Origin: Neolewinella xylanilytica
Lineage (GTDB): Bacteria; Bacteroidota; Bacteroidia; Chitinophagales; Saprospiraceae
Direction of reading: 5' to 3'
Assembly: GCF_002934605.1 (NCBI RefSeq)
Contig: NZ_PTJC01000007.1
Location: 124,001 to 188,000, forward strand
Length of the DNA stretch: 64,000 nt
Positions 17,368 through 25,054 of the stretch are shown here, one piece after another. The notes below the pieces were generated by a model. The model had not been told where the DNA came from and did not search any database. It saw nothing but the letters and a program-made list of their open reading frames with translations. A program made the translations under genes and the position numbers. How positions within the stretch are numbered: the stretch's first letter is position 1; each line of letters starts with the position of its first letter.

Positions 17368-18861
17368 TTATGCCTCGGTAGGATCCGGACCGTCGGGATC
17401 GGCGGATTCGGGCAGGGTGATCAGTACTTCCTGGATCCGACGCTTATTGACCGCCATGGCCTGAAAGCGGTAGGTATTGTAGATAATCTCCTCGCCGGTT
17501 TCGGGCAGTCTTCCCAGGATCTCCAGCAGCAGCCCGGCCAGGGATTCGGCTTCCCCCTTTACCGAGGTGAAGGTGGAAGTGGGCAGTTCGAGGAGGCGAT
17601 ACACGTCGTTTAGCATGGTTTTGCCGTCGAAGACGTAATTCAGATCGTCGATGCGCTGGTACACGATCTCCTCGTTCTCATCGAATTCGTCGTGAATATC
17701 ACCGATAACTTCTTCCAGTACGTCTTCCAGGGTGACAATGCCCTCGGTGCCCCCGTATTCGTCGACAACGATGGCCATGTGGGTTTTTTCCGTCTGGAAT
17801 TCCTTCAGCAGGTCGCTGATCTTTTTGTTTTCGGGCACGAAGAGAATGTCTTCGCGGACCAAGCGGACCCAATCGAAAGACTCCGGTTCGTTGCGGTGTC
17901 CCAAAAGATCCTTTACGTACAACAGCCCCTTCACCTTGTCGAAATCTTCTTCGAAAACCGGAATGCGGCTATAGCTGGACTCCCGGATAACGTCCCGGAG
18001 TTCGTGGTACCCGATCTTGTTCTCGACCGCAACGACGTCGCCCCGGGCCCGCATGATCTGGCGAACGGTCACGTTGTTGAACTTCACGATCCGCTTCAGG
18101 ATGTCGACGTCCTGGCGTTGGTTGTCTTCCCCCCCGTCGTCCGAGTTCACCGTCAGATCGATGGCTTCGTCGATATCTTCCTGGCTGGCGGCGGCGGCGT
18201 CCATACGATGATTCTCCAGTCGCCGCTCGATGAAGCCCGCCCCCTGAACCAGGCTGGAGGCCAGGGGGTGGAAGGCGCGCATCAGCAGGTTAATCGGGCG
18301 AGCCATGGCGATGGCCAGCGTTTTTTTGTTGTAGCTGGCGTAAACTTTCGGCGCTACCTCCCCGAAAAGCACCAGCAGAAAAGTTACCCCGATCACGGTG
18401 ATCGCGAAACCGATGGCGTTGCTGAGCCCCACGTCCGTGAAGCGGCGGGTAAAGGCCAGGTTGTCCTGAATCGTCTGGGCCCAATATGCGAAGAGGGATT
18501 CCGGAAATATCTTTCGCAGGATGATTTCCGATACCAGGACGATGGCGATATTAATGAAGTTGTTGGCGATGAGGATGGTCGCCAACAGCAACCGGGGTTT
18601 GTCGCGTAGCTCGTAGAGGGTTTCCCGGGCGGGATCCCCCTCCTGCTCCAGCTCCTCGTAGTCGTTGGCCGTCAGGGAAAAGAAAGCCACCTCCGATCCG
18701 GATACGAGTCCGGACATCAGGAGCAAGGCCGAGATAATGATGAGGCCCAGGACCAGTTCCATGCCGTAGCTAAGCAGCAGGGTGCCGGGAAGAAAGGAGA
18801 AAAGGAATTCGGTTGCGTCCAACAGTTGGGATTCGGGGAATACAAAGATAGGCCTTGCCAT
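17368..18861 (-). CDS. gldE: GldE-like CNNM/CBS membrane protein
   Basis: 497 residues. An N-terminal CNNM/DUF21 membrane domain has MELVLGLIIISALLLMSGLVSGSEVAFFSLT and further helices to about residue 210. A CBS pair follows (about 260-375; SYSRIPVFEEDFDKVKGLLYVKDLL, AIVVDEYGGTEGIVTLEDVLEE), then a CorC/HlyC C-terminal domain. This is the architecture of GldE, a gliding-motility membrane protein, and of Mg2+/Co2+ efflux proteins. The gldE name rests mainly on position: directly after ssb and mutY, as I recall from Flavobacteriia. gldD, often next to gldE, is not here; ligA follows. The gap to ssb is only 15 bp, so they are probably one operon. Confidence 0.82.
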   Translation of the reverse strand: MARPIFVFPESQLLDATEFLFSFLPGTLLLSYGMELVLGLIIISALLLMSGLVSGSEVAFFSLTANDYEELEQEGDPARETLYELRDKPRLLLATILIANNFINIAIVLVSEIILRKIFPESLFAYWAQTIQDNLAFTRRFTDVGLSNAIGFAITVIGVTFLLVLFGEVAPKVYASYNKKTLAIAMARPINLLMRAFHPLASSLVQGAGFIERRLENHRMDAAAASQEDIDEAIDLTVNSDDGGEDNQRQDVDILKRIVKFNNVTVRQIMRARGDVVAVENKIGYHELRDVIRESSYSRIPVFEEDFDKVKGLLYVKDLLGHRNEPESFDWVRLVREDILFVPENKKISDLLKEFQTEKTHMAIVVDEYGGTEGIVTLEDVLEEVIGDIHDEFDENEEIVYQRIDDLNYVFDGKTMLNDVYRLLELPTSTFTSVKGEAESLAGLLLEILGRLPETGEEIIYNTYRFQAMAVNKRRIQEVLITLPESADPDGPDPTEA

Positions 18862-18876
18862 CGGGCCCCGCCGGGA

Positions 18877-19326
18877 TTAGAAGGGCAGGTCTTCCTCGGC
18901 CTCCAGCTGGCGGTCTTGGCCGGAACGTTCGGTGTGGGTCCGCTCCGCCGGACTCTCCGGAGCCGCGGCGTAATCGTCGTTCCCATCGTCGTTGCCGTCA
19001 CGTTTCCCGTCGAGCACCCGGAAAAAGGCCCCGACAACTTCCGTGGTGCGTCGGGGATTGCCGTCCTTATCCTGCCATTTGCGGTGGGTGAGTTTGCCGT
19101 CCAGGTAGATCATGGAGCCCTTGCGGAGGTAGGTCTGAGCCCGTTCCGCGAGGTTGCGCCAGACCACCACGTCGTGCCACTGCGTTTCCTCCTGCCATTG
19201 GCCCGAACGGTCCTTGTAACTTTCGGAAGTGGCTACACTGAATTTGGCGACCATTACGCCGCTGCCCAGGGTACGGATTTCGGGATCCGCGCCTAATCTT
19301 CCCACCAGTGTTACTTTGTTGATCAT
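18877..19326 (-). CDS. ssb: Single-stranded DNA-binding protein
   Basis: 149 residues. The start ATG at 19326 gives the standard MINKVTLVGRLGADPEIR; the frame is open further upstream, but a promoter element lies there. The OB fold (about 1-110) has KFSVATSESYKDRSGQWQ and WRNLAERAQTYLRKGSMIYLDG. The linker (about 110-140) is rich in Asp, Asn and Gly, and the acidic tip EEDLPF, which recruits partner proteins, is intact. It lies between mutY and gldE on the same strand. Confidence 0.96.
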   Translation of the reverse strand: MINKVTLVGRLGADPEIRTLGSGVMVAKFSVATSESYKDRSGQWQEETQWHDVVVWRNLAERAQTYLRKGSMIYLDGKLTHRKWQDKDGNPRRTTEVVGAFFRVLDGKRDGNDDGNDDYAAAPESPAERTHTERSGQDRQLEAEEDLPF

Positions 19327-19343
19327 CTTGAGTTGCTTTGCTG

Positions 19344-19351
19344 CAAAGCTA
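19344..19351 (-). promoter_or_regulatory. Bacteroidota -7 promoter element for ssb-gldE
   Basis: On the minus strand the sequence reads TAGCTTTG, an exact match to the Bacteroidota -7 consensus TAnnTTTG, 17 nt before the ssb start codon. No clear TTTG -33 element is seen at the usual spacing. Confidence 0.5.
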
Positions 19352-19409
19352 CGGAACAGGATACGCCGTGCCACTAAAGCTGCTGTATTAATAAAACTTT
19401 CTGTTTGTT

Positions 19410-20495
19410 TTACAGGTCCAGCGTCAGGGTCCCGTCCTCCAGGTACCGGTTGATGACCCGCGGCAGGGCGTACGCCGAGTGTGCCGCGCGATCAATGCGT
19501 ACGAAGCGGTCGGGTAGCTTGGTGGGCGCCCTCCATTCAATTTGGTGAAAAACGGCCAGAATCGTCTGGTGGGAAAGTTGCTGGCGGTAGACCAGGCTGC
19601 GCTTTCCTTCGGTAATCCGGTTGGGTTCCAACCAGGTGGGCCAGGCTTCCGATTCCATCAACTGCCGGAGGCGAAGGTCCGTGGTATCCGCCTCGATCAG
19701 GGGGAATTCGTAGAGTGATTGCCAGATGTCTTTGGTCGTTCGCTGCTGTAGCAAGAAGCTTCCCTTCGTATCCTTGATCACCAGGTAGTGGAAATAGCGA
19801 CTACGTTTCGTTATGGATTTCTTCTTGACGGGCAAGTCGTACACCGTTCCCTTGGCGCGTGCTTTACACTGCTTAGCCAGGGGGCAGCTGGGGCAGGCGG
19901 CGTTGCGCGGGGTGCAAACGAGCGCGCCAAAATCCATGATGGCTTGGTTAAAATCGGCAGCGTGGGTATCACCCATTGCCTGGTCGACTGCTTGCTGAAA
20001 ATGCTTCCGGCCGCTACTTCCATCCGTCGGGGCCTCGTCGCCGGCGAAGCGGGCAATTACGCGGTAGACATTTCCGTCCAGTACGGCTACCTGCCGCCCG
20101 AAGGCAAAGGAAGCGATGGCCGCCGCGGTGTAGGGACCGACCCCCGGGAGCGCTTTCAATCCGGTGTAGGTATCCGGGAAGTGGCCGTCCAGGTCGTTCG
20201 CCACCGTACGCGCCGCGCGCAGGAGATTCCTGGCGCGGGAGTAATAGCCCAGCCCTTCCCATAACTTCAGAACGGCATCGTCGTCAGCCCCGGCCAGGTC
20301 GGTAACGGTTGGGTAGGCGGCGACGAAGCGCTCGAAGTAGGGCAGTCCTTGTGCCACCCGGGTTTGCTGGAGGATAATCTCACTGAGCCAGACCCGGTAG
20401 GGATCGGGTTCTCCTTTCCAGGGCATGGGCCGGCGCTCGGGTTCGTACCAGTCGAGCAGGGCGGTGCGGAAAAACAGCCAATCGGTTTGGGGCAT
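19410..20495 (-). CDS. mutY: Adenine DNA glycosylase MutY
   Basis: 361 residues from the ATG at 20495 (MPQTDWLFFRTAL); a GTG five codons upstream falls in a terminator stem and is not preferred. Removes A opposite 8-oxoG. Seen: catalytic Glu in LSEIILQQTRV, helix-hairpin-helix LPGVGPYTAAAI, catalytic Asp in AVLDGNVYRV, and the [4Fe-4S] ligands spaced C-x6-C-x2-C-x5-C in CTPRNAACPSCPLAKQC. The C-terminal NUDIX-like domain (about 225-350) that recognises 8-oxoG is present. It heads a minus-strand run mutY-ssb-gldE, with ssb starting 83 nt after its stop. Confidence 0.96.
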   Translation of the reverse strand: MPQTDWLFFRTALLDWYEPERRPMPWKGEPDPYRVWLSEIILQQTRVAQGLPYFERFVAAYPTVTDLAGADDDAVLKLWEGLGYYSRARNLLRAARTVANDLDGHFPDTYTGLKALPGVGPYTAAAIASFAFGRQVAVLDGNVYRVIARFAGDEAPTDGSSGRKHFQQAVDQAMGDTHAADFNQAIMDFGALVCTPRNAACPSCPLAKQCKARAKGTVYDLPVKKKSITKRSRYFHYLVIKDTKGSFLLQQRTTKDIWQSLYEFPLIEADTTDLRLRQLMESEAWPTWLEPNRITEGKRSLVYRQQLSHQTILAVFHQIEWRAPTKLPDRFVRIDRAAHSAYALPRVINRYLEDGTLTLDL

Positions 20496-20501
20496 AGGGT
20501 G

Positions 20502-20540
20502 AAAAAACACCGGCCCGCCGCAAAGTTGCGAGGGGCCGGT
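20502..20540 (-). terminator. Rho-independent terminator after the ECF sigma gene
   Basis: ACCGGCCC (20509-20516) pairs with GGGCCGGT (20533-20540), with a further CGCA/TGCG pairing in the loop. On the minus strand the stem is followed by GTTTTTTC. It lies just downstream of the sigma factor stop and before mutY. Confidence 0.75.
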
Positions 20541-20583
20541 TACGAAATGGTTGGCAAGGTGCTATTTGGCTATACTGACACAA

Positions 20584-21105
20584 TTATTTTTCACGCAGTT
20601 TTCCGTACTGACGGGCTATCTGCGATTTGAGATCTTTACGGGCAAAAAATATGCGGCTCTTGACGGTCCCCAGGGGAAGGGTAAGGTGATCGGCGATTTC
20701 CTGGTACTTGAATCCCTGATAGTGCATCAGAAAGGGGATGCGAGTGGAATCGTCCAGCTCATCGATCATCTCCGTCAATTCCTTGATGAGAATGTTACTG
20801 TCGGCGTCGTTTTCGATGGAATGGGATCCCGAGTTCAGGTAGTACAGGTTATCCGTGTTATCCATAATGGTATTGGCCTTCACTTTCTTCCGGTAGTTAT
20901 TAATGAAGATGTTCTTCATGATGGTGAAGAGCCACGCTTTTAGGTTCGTACCCTGGCGGAACTTATCCCGGTTGGTGATGGCCCGGAACGCTGTTTCCTG
21001 GTATAGGTCCTTGGCATCCTCCGAATTTTTCGTGAGATTATAAGCGAAGGAATGCAGGAGGGTAGACTGCTTGTTGAACTGGGCGAAAAAGTCTAATTGC
21101 GTCAT
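20584..21105 (-). CDS. ECF-type RNA polymerase sigma factor
   Basis: 173 residues, normal for a group 4 (ECF) sigma-70 factor. Region 2 is visible in the first half (FAYNLTKNSEDAKDLYQETAFRA and TNLKAWLFTIMKNIFINNYRK), and region 4 in the second (RIPFLMHYQGFKYQEIADHLTLPLGTVKSRIFFARKDLKSQI, a helix-turn-helix). The linker between them is Asn/Asp-rich. Its base composition is lower in G+C than the neighbours. No anti-sigma gene is adjacent; the RskA-like gene is 9 kb away on the same strand, and the two may or may not be partners. It has its own -7 element and terminator, so it is probably monocistronic. Confidence 0.93.
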   Translation of the reverse strand: MTQLDFFAQFNKQSTLLHSFAYNLTKNSEDAKDLYQETAFRAITNRDKFRQGTNLKAWLFTIMKNIFINNYRKKVKANTIMDNTDNLYYLNSGSHSIENDADSNILIKELTEMIDELDDSTRIPFLMHYQGFKYQEIADHLTLPLGTVKSRIFFARKDLKSQIARQYGKLREK

Positions 21106-21134
21106 ATTGGGGTAGCGTTAGGGCCTTGTTTAAC

Positions 21135-21142
21135 CAAATGTA
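21135..21142 (-). promoter_or_regulatory. Bacteroidota -7 promoter element for the ECF sigma gene
   Basis: Minus-strand TACATTTG, an exact TAnnTTTG match, 29 nt before the start codon at 21105. No good -33 TTTG is found at 18-20 nt spacing. Confidence 0.5.
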
Positions 21143-21522
21143 GTAAACACTTAGATTTTTTGGAGTGATTCTGGTCATTATTGGAGTCGATCTTTCACAC
21201 TGAAAGCGATAAGATTGACATTTTGATCCACAGGTGACATATACCCTTGGAAAAGCCCTCGAATAAGCATATTGTTCGAAAGAAGTTTCTGAAAAAAATG
21301 AAAGTTTTGGATTGTGTTGTTTTGCTTGCTTATTACCGATTCCGCCGCGATGCATTGTCGTGGCTGGATTATCGTCCACAGCGGCTCGAACGTGCTACGG
21401 AAAGGATCCCACTAGCGTTCCCATACCCGAATTCGTTCTCCCGATCATGGCGGAGCTGGGCGTAGTCAAGTACGCGGCCACGACGGCACGCGGAAGGCGA
21501 GCAAGCCGCTGAGCAGAGCGCT
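21143..21522. other. Gene-poor, relatively AT-rich gap
   Basis: About 380 bp between the sigma gene promoter and the nusA terminator. It is lower in G+C than the rest of the window. Short frames exist on both strands (for example an ATG at 21299 on the plus strand encoding about 55 residues), but none has a recognisable domain or a consistent codon pattern. I see no convincing gene. Confidence 0.5.
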
Positions 21523-21558
21523 AAAAAAAAGGCCCGCCCCCCGGGAGGAGAGCGAGCC
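21523..21558 (-). terminator. Rho-independent terminator of rimP-nusA
   Basis: On the minus strand a GC-rich hairpin of about 12 pairs (several G-U), with left arm GGCTCGCTCTCC and right arm GGGGGGCGGGCC (21531-21558), is followed directly by eight T. It lies 28 nt after the nusA stop. Confidence 0.85.
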
Positions 21559-21585
21559 GTTTCGTTCGGTTGTATAAAGGGTGGG

Positions 21586-22839
21586 CTATTCTTCGACGTA
21601 GCGTACGTCATCGAACTCCGCAGCAAGTACCTTCAGTACGTTCATGATGGTTTCCTCCTCAAGGTCGGTACGGCGTACCAAGTCCTCGGGGCTGGTTTCG
21701 ATCACGGAACGGGCGGTATCCAGGCCGATCGCCTTGAGGGCGTCGATGACCCAGCCTTCGATCTCGTCGCTGAATTCGTCGAGGTCTACGTCGTCGATTT
21801 CGACTTCGTTATTGCGGTAGACGTCAATCTCGAAGTCGACCAGGCGACTGGCCAATTTGATGTTGGTGCCGCCCTTTCCGATGGCAAGGCTGACCTGATC
21901 GGGTTCCAGGTACACTTTTGCACGGCGGTTCTCCATATCGATGTCGATATTGGTTACCCGCGCCGGCGTGAGCGAGCGTTGGATGTACAGGTTCGTATTG
22001 CCGGTCCAGGGGATCACGTCGATATTTTCCTGGTTCAGCTCGCGGACGATACCGTGAATGCGGGAACCTTTCATACCGACGCAGGCGCCGACCGGATCGA
22101 TGCGGTCGTCGTAGCTCTCCACGCTGACCTTGGCGCGCTCGCCGGGGATGCGAACGATCCCCTTGATGGTGATCAGTCCGTCCTCGATCTCGGGCACTTC
22201 CTGCTCCATTAGCTTGGCGAGGAAGCGCTCGTCGGTACGGCTCACGATGACGACGGGGTTGTTGTTGCGCATTTCGACCTCCTTGATGACGCCGCGGACC
22301 ATGTCGCCCTTCCGGAAGTAATCGCCCCGGATGGTTTCGTTGCGGGGCATGACCAGTTCCCGGCCGTTGGCATCGTCGATGACGAGGACTTCCCGTTTGA
22401 GGATCTGCTGTACTTCACACAGGACGAGTTCGCCAACGCGTTCGGTGTAGCTGCGGTAGATCTCGTCTTTCTCGAGGTCCATGATGCGGCTGATGAGCGT
22501 CTGGCGGGCGGCCATGATGCTCCGGCGGCCGAAGTCTTCGAGGAAAAGCTGCTCGTAGCATTCTTCGCCCACTTCGTAGTCTTCGTCGATGGCCATGGCC
22601 TCGGAGAAGCTGATCTGGCTGAGCTCGTCGGTTACTTCCCCGTCGGGTACGATCTCGCGAACGCGCCAGAGTTCGAGGTCGCCTTTGTTGGCATTGACGA
22701 TAATGTCGAAGTTCTCATCGGTAGTGAACTTCTTCTTGATCAGCGTGCGGAACACGTCTTCGAGTACCCGCACCATCGTGGGGCTGTCGATGCTCTTGCC
22801 GGAGCTGAATTCCTTGAAGGTATCAACCAGGTTCATCAT
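21586..22839 (-). CDS. nusA: Transcription termination/antitermination factor NusA
   Basis: 417 residues. Order: N-terminal RNA-polymerase-binding domain (MNLVDTFKEFSSGKSID, to about 125), S1 domain (about 135-200), two KH domains (GACVGMKGSRIHGIVRELNQENIDVIPW and SLAIGKGGTNIKLASRLVDFEIDVY), and a short C-terminal helical domain with helix-hairpin-helix-like TDLEEETIMNVLKVLA. The long acidic repeats of the E. coli protein are absent, as in many non-proteobacteria. It follows rimP by 3 nt and ends in a strong terminator, so infB, usually next in this operon, is not co-transcribed; infB is at 38-41 kb. Confidence 0.96.
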   Translation of the reverse strand: MMNLVDTFKEFSSGKSIDSPTMVRVLEDVFRTLIKKKFTTDENFDIIVNANKGDLELWRVREIVPDGEVTDELSQISFSEAMAIDEDYEVGEECYEQLFLEDFGRRSIMAARQTLISRIMDLEKDEIYRSYTERVGELVLCEVQQILKREVLVIDDANGRELVMPRNETIRGDYFRKGDMVRGVIKEVEMRNNNPVVIVSRTDERFLAKLMEQEVPEIEDGLITIKGIVRIPGERAKVSVESYDDRIDPVGACVGMKGSRIHGIVRELNQENIDVIPWTGNTNLYIQRSLTPARVTNIDIDMENRRAKVYLEPDQVSLAIGKGGTNIKLASRLVDFEIDVYRNNEVEIDDVDLDEFSDEIEGWVIDALKAIGLDTARSVIETSPEDLVRRTDLEEETIMNVLKVLAAEFDDVRYVEE

Positions 22840-22842
22840 GGC

Positions 22843-23313
22843 TCAGAAGGATATTTTGACTATAGATTTTTTAATGGCGTCGTTGGCGATACGGATATCT
22901 TCCACGACGGTCTTCTTTCGTTTGCCCTCTTGGACGCGCATTTTAGCTTCGAGGACGATTTCGGAGGGGGATGCCTCCTTCAGTTGGCCGGTGTATGTTT
23001 CTCCGTCGGTGGTCGTCACTTCGAGGGTGCGGCCTACGTTCTTGAGGTACTGGCGGTAGAACTTCAGCGGCCGATCAACCCCCGGGCTGCTGACGTCGAG
23101 CACGTATTCCTCTCCCAGCGGTTTTTGCTCGTCGAGGTAGCCTTCAAGATAACGACTTATCCGCTGGCATTTGGCAAAAGTCATTGCCGAGTCGCTGTCG
23201 ACGAACACTTCGAGCTTCTTGTTCGAGTGATTGATGTCGACTACGAAACAGTCTTGAAATTCCGCTTCCGTTGCGAAATAGGTTTCCAGCAGGTTGGTGA
23301 TCTTTTCTTCCAT
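22843..23313 (-). CDS. rimP: Ribosome maturation factor RimP
   Basis: 156 residues; helps assemble the 30S subunit. It shows the family's FVVDINHSNKKLEVFVDSDSAMTFAKC segment, SRYLEGYLD and the central YVLDVSSPGVDRPLKFYRQYLKNVGR, then an SH3-like C-terminal domain. The stop lies 3 nt before the nusA start, so translation is probably coupled. The 120-190 nt upstream contain a -7-like element, a terminator-shaped hairpin and a palindrome. Confidence 0.94.
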   Translation of the reverse strand: MEEKITNLLETYFATEAEFQDCFVVDINHSNKKLEVFVDSDSAMTFAKCQRISRYLEGYLDEQKPLGEEYVLDVSSPGVDRPLKFYRQYLKNVGRTLEVTTTDGETYTGQLKEASPSEIVLEAKMRVQEGKRKKTVVEDIRIANDAIKKSIVKISF

Positions 23314-23342
23314 GGTAGTTACGCTGCTCCTGCGCTCCCCCC

Positions 23343-23360
23343 CCGGATAGCTATCGGGGC
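23343..23360. repeat. Palindromic element of the CCGATAGCTATCGG type
   Basis: The sequence CCGGATAGCTATCGGGG contains the palindromic core ATAGCTAT with nearly matching flanks. A longer, perfect 22-bp version occurs at 52340-52361, and a related form with core GATCGCTATCGGGAC at 51447-51462. It is a recurring intergenic motif. Confidence 0.5.
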
Positions 23361-23381
23361 AAAAAGATGATGCAGGTACAC

Positions 23382-23410
23382 AAAAAAGAGGGAATCTCGC
23401 GATTCCCTCT
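23382..23410 (-). terminator. Terminator hairpin between the fasciclin gene and rimP
   Basis: AGAGGGAATC (23387-23396) pairs perfectly with GATTCCCTCT (23401-23410) around a 4-nt loop. On the minus strand the stem is followed by a T-run (CTCTTTTTTG). It may simply end the fasciclin transcript, but a -7-like element for rimP (23435-23442) lies upstream of it, so it could also act as a leader attenuator for rimP-nusA. Confidence 0.8.
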
Positions 23411-23434
23411 TCTGCTTTTTACGGCCTTGTTTGG

Positions 23435-23442
23435 CAAAGGTA
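23435..23442 (-). promoter_or_regulatory. Candidate -7 element upstream of rimP-nusA
   Basis: Minus-strand TACCTTTG matches TAnnTTTG exactly. It lies between the fasciclin stop codon and the terminator hairpin at 23382-23410, about 120 nt before the rimP start. No -33 element is obvious. Confidence 0.4.
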
Positions 23443-23501
23443 ACGTTTTGCCGCGATATATGGTTGAAGAGTGGGCGGGAGCTGTCCCGCCCACCCGGTG
23501 C

Positions 23502-24866
23502 TTACTCTTCCAGTTCGGGGAGCAGGACGCCGTCCACCAGGTGAACGACACCGTTGGTAGCCTGAATATCGGTCATGATAAAGTTGACCTCGGTGCTATC
23601 CGAAGTGATGATGACGGGGGCCTCGTCTTCTTCCATGTTGATGGAGAAGTTCTGTCCGGCGTTAAGGGTATTGACGACCATATCGTCCATCAGTTCTTCG
23701 GAACGGATGTTACCGCTGGCTACGTGGTAAAGCAGTACGTTGACCAATTGATCCATGGAAAGGGTCGCGATCGTATCGCTGGCGGCGGTGAAGGCGGCGT
23801 TGACGGGGGCGAATACGGTGAAGGGGCCGTTGTCGTCGCCAAGATCGTCATCCAGGTCGGCGGCCATGACGGCGGCTTCCAGGGAGTCGAGGGCGCCGGC
23901 CTTGGTGAGGAAGTCGGCGATCGACTGCATTTCCAGTACGTTGTCAATGGCGTGAACGACACCGTTGCTGGCGTATACGTCGGCCGCTACGACCATGGCA
24001 TCACCGTTGATGGTGACGCTATCGTTGTTGGTGATGAGCAGCGAGAGCATGGACTCGGATACGTCTTCACTGCCCGCGCTCAGGGTCGTCTGGAAAGACT
24101 GTCCGGCGGGGATGTTGGCGGCGGGAATGCCCGTACCGAGAACGTGGTAAAGGAGCAGATTCCGTAGATCGCCATCACTTACCGTAGCCAGGTTGATACC
24201 CGAGGCGGTGAAGGCGGCATCGGTGGGCGCGAACACGGTGTAGTCACCGGTATCGGCCAGTACCTCGTCGAGGCCAACGCGCTCGAGCGCGGTAATCAGC
24301 GTGGTAAAGCTACCGTTCAGTACGGCCCGGTCGACGATGGTCGGGGGCATGAGCACGTTATCGATGGCGTAGTAAACACCGTTCACCGTTTCGTTAGGTC
24401 CGTCGGTCACGTTGACCTCCCCGTCAAGGGTAAGGGTGCCACCGCTGTTGTCGATGGTTACGGGCAAGTTGACATTGGTAGGGCCGGTAGCGTTACGGGT
24501 GTTGAATTCGGAACGACCTTCGGCGATATCCCCGTCGCGGAGTACCTGTCCTACGAGAATGTGATACGCCAGGATGTCGGAAAGCTCATCATCCGAGAGG
24601 CTAGCGAGATCGATACCGGCGGCAGTGAAGGCCTCGTTAGTCGGTGCGAATACCGTGAGCCGGGCGGTGGCCCCGTCTACGAAACCGGCTTGCCCCGTAC
24701 GCTCCAGCGCGGCTACCAAAGTAGAGAACTGGGGGTCGTCCTGTAGGTTGTCCGCAATAGTACCGATAACCGGCAACGTGGGCACGTCATCGTCTTCTCC
24801 ACAGGCACTAAAGCCTAATACGGTGCCGAAGAGTAGAAGGACTAAATAAGGGTATAAGCGAATCAT
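23502..24866 (-). CDS. Surface lipoprotein with three fasciclin (FAS1) domains
   Basis: 454 residues from the ATG at 24866, chosen because it opens a lipoprotein signal peptide (MIRLYPYLVLLLFGTVLGFS then Cys). The Cys is followed by GEDDD, an acidic run like the lipoprotein export signals that send Bacteroidota lipoproteins to the cell surface. Three FAS1 repeats follow (about 35-165, 170-310 and 312-454), each with a TVFAPTNEAFTA-type H1 motif and a YHV/YHI-type H2 motif (LAYHILVG, LLYHVLGT, LLYHVASG). FAS1 domains mediate adhesion in studied proteins. The gene has a good promoter and a terminator and is probably monocistronic. Confidence 0.93.
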   Translation of the reverse strand: MIRLYPYLVLLLFGTVLGFSACGEDDDVPTLPVIGTIADNLQDDPQFSTLVAALERTGQAGFVDGATARLTVFAPTNEAFTAAGIDLASLSDDELSDILAYHILVGQVLRDGDIAEGRSEFNTRNATGPTNVNLPVTIDNSGGTLTLDGEVNVTDGPNETVNGVYYAIDNVLMPPTIVDRAVLNGSFTTLITALERVGLDEVLADTGDYTVFAPTDAAFTASGINLATVSDGDLRNLLLYHVLGTGIPAANIPAGQSFQTTLSAGSEDVSESMLSLLITNNDSVTINGDAMVVAADVYASNGVVHAIDNVLEMQSIADFLTKAGALDSLEAAVMAADLDDDLGDDNGPFTVFAPVNAAFTAASDTIATLSMDQLVNVLLYHVASGNIRSEELMDDMVVNTLNAGQNFSINMEEDEAPVIITSDSTEVNFIMTDIQATNGVVHLVDGVLLPELEE

Positions 24867-24937
24867 AAAGGAATCAGGTTTTAAATGCCGGTACGGACCG
24901 GATGGGTATGATAAAGAAGGTGGATTAGCTCTGTGCA

Positions 24938-24967
24938 CAAACCTAATTAGAAAAAAATGTTCTCAAA
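24938..24967 (-). promoter_or_regulatory. Bacteroidota promoter for the fasciclin gene
   Basis: Minus strand: TTTG (-33) at 24964-24967, an 18-nt spacer, then TAGGTTTG (-7) at 24938-24945. Both elements match the Bacteroidota consensus (TTTG / TAnnTTTG). The leader would be about 65 nt. This is the best-formed promoter in the window. Confidence 0.7.
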
Positions 24968-25054
24968 TAACATAATATAGTTAGGGGGTGCTGGGTGACA
25001 GACGGCGAATTTTAGCCTTCCGTTGGTACCGAACGGATTATTTTCTCTAATATT

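Noticed and set aside
21247-21465. Small plus-strand gene in the gap before nusA
   Set aside because: No recognisable domain, shift in composition midway and no promoter; kept only as a note.
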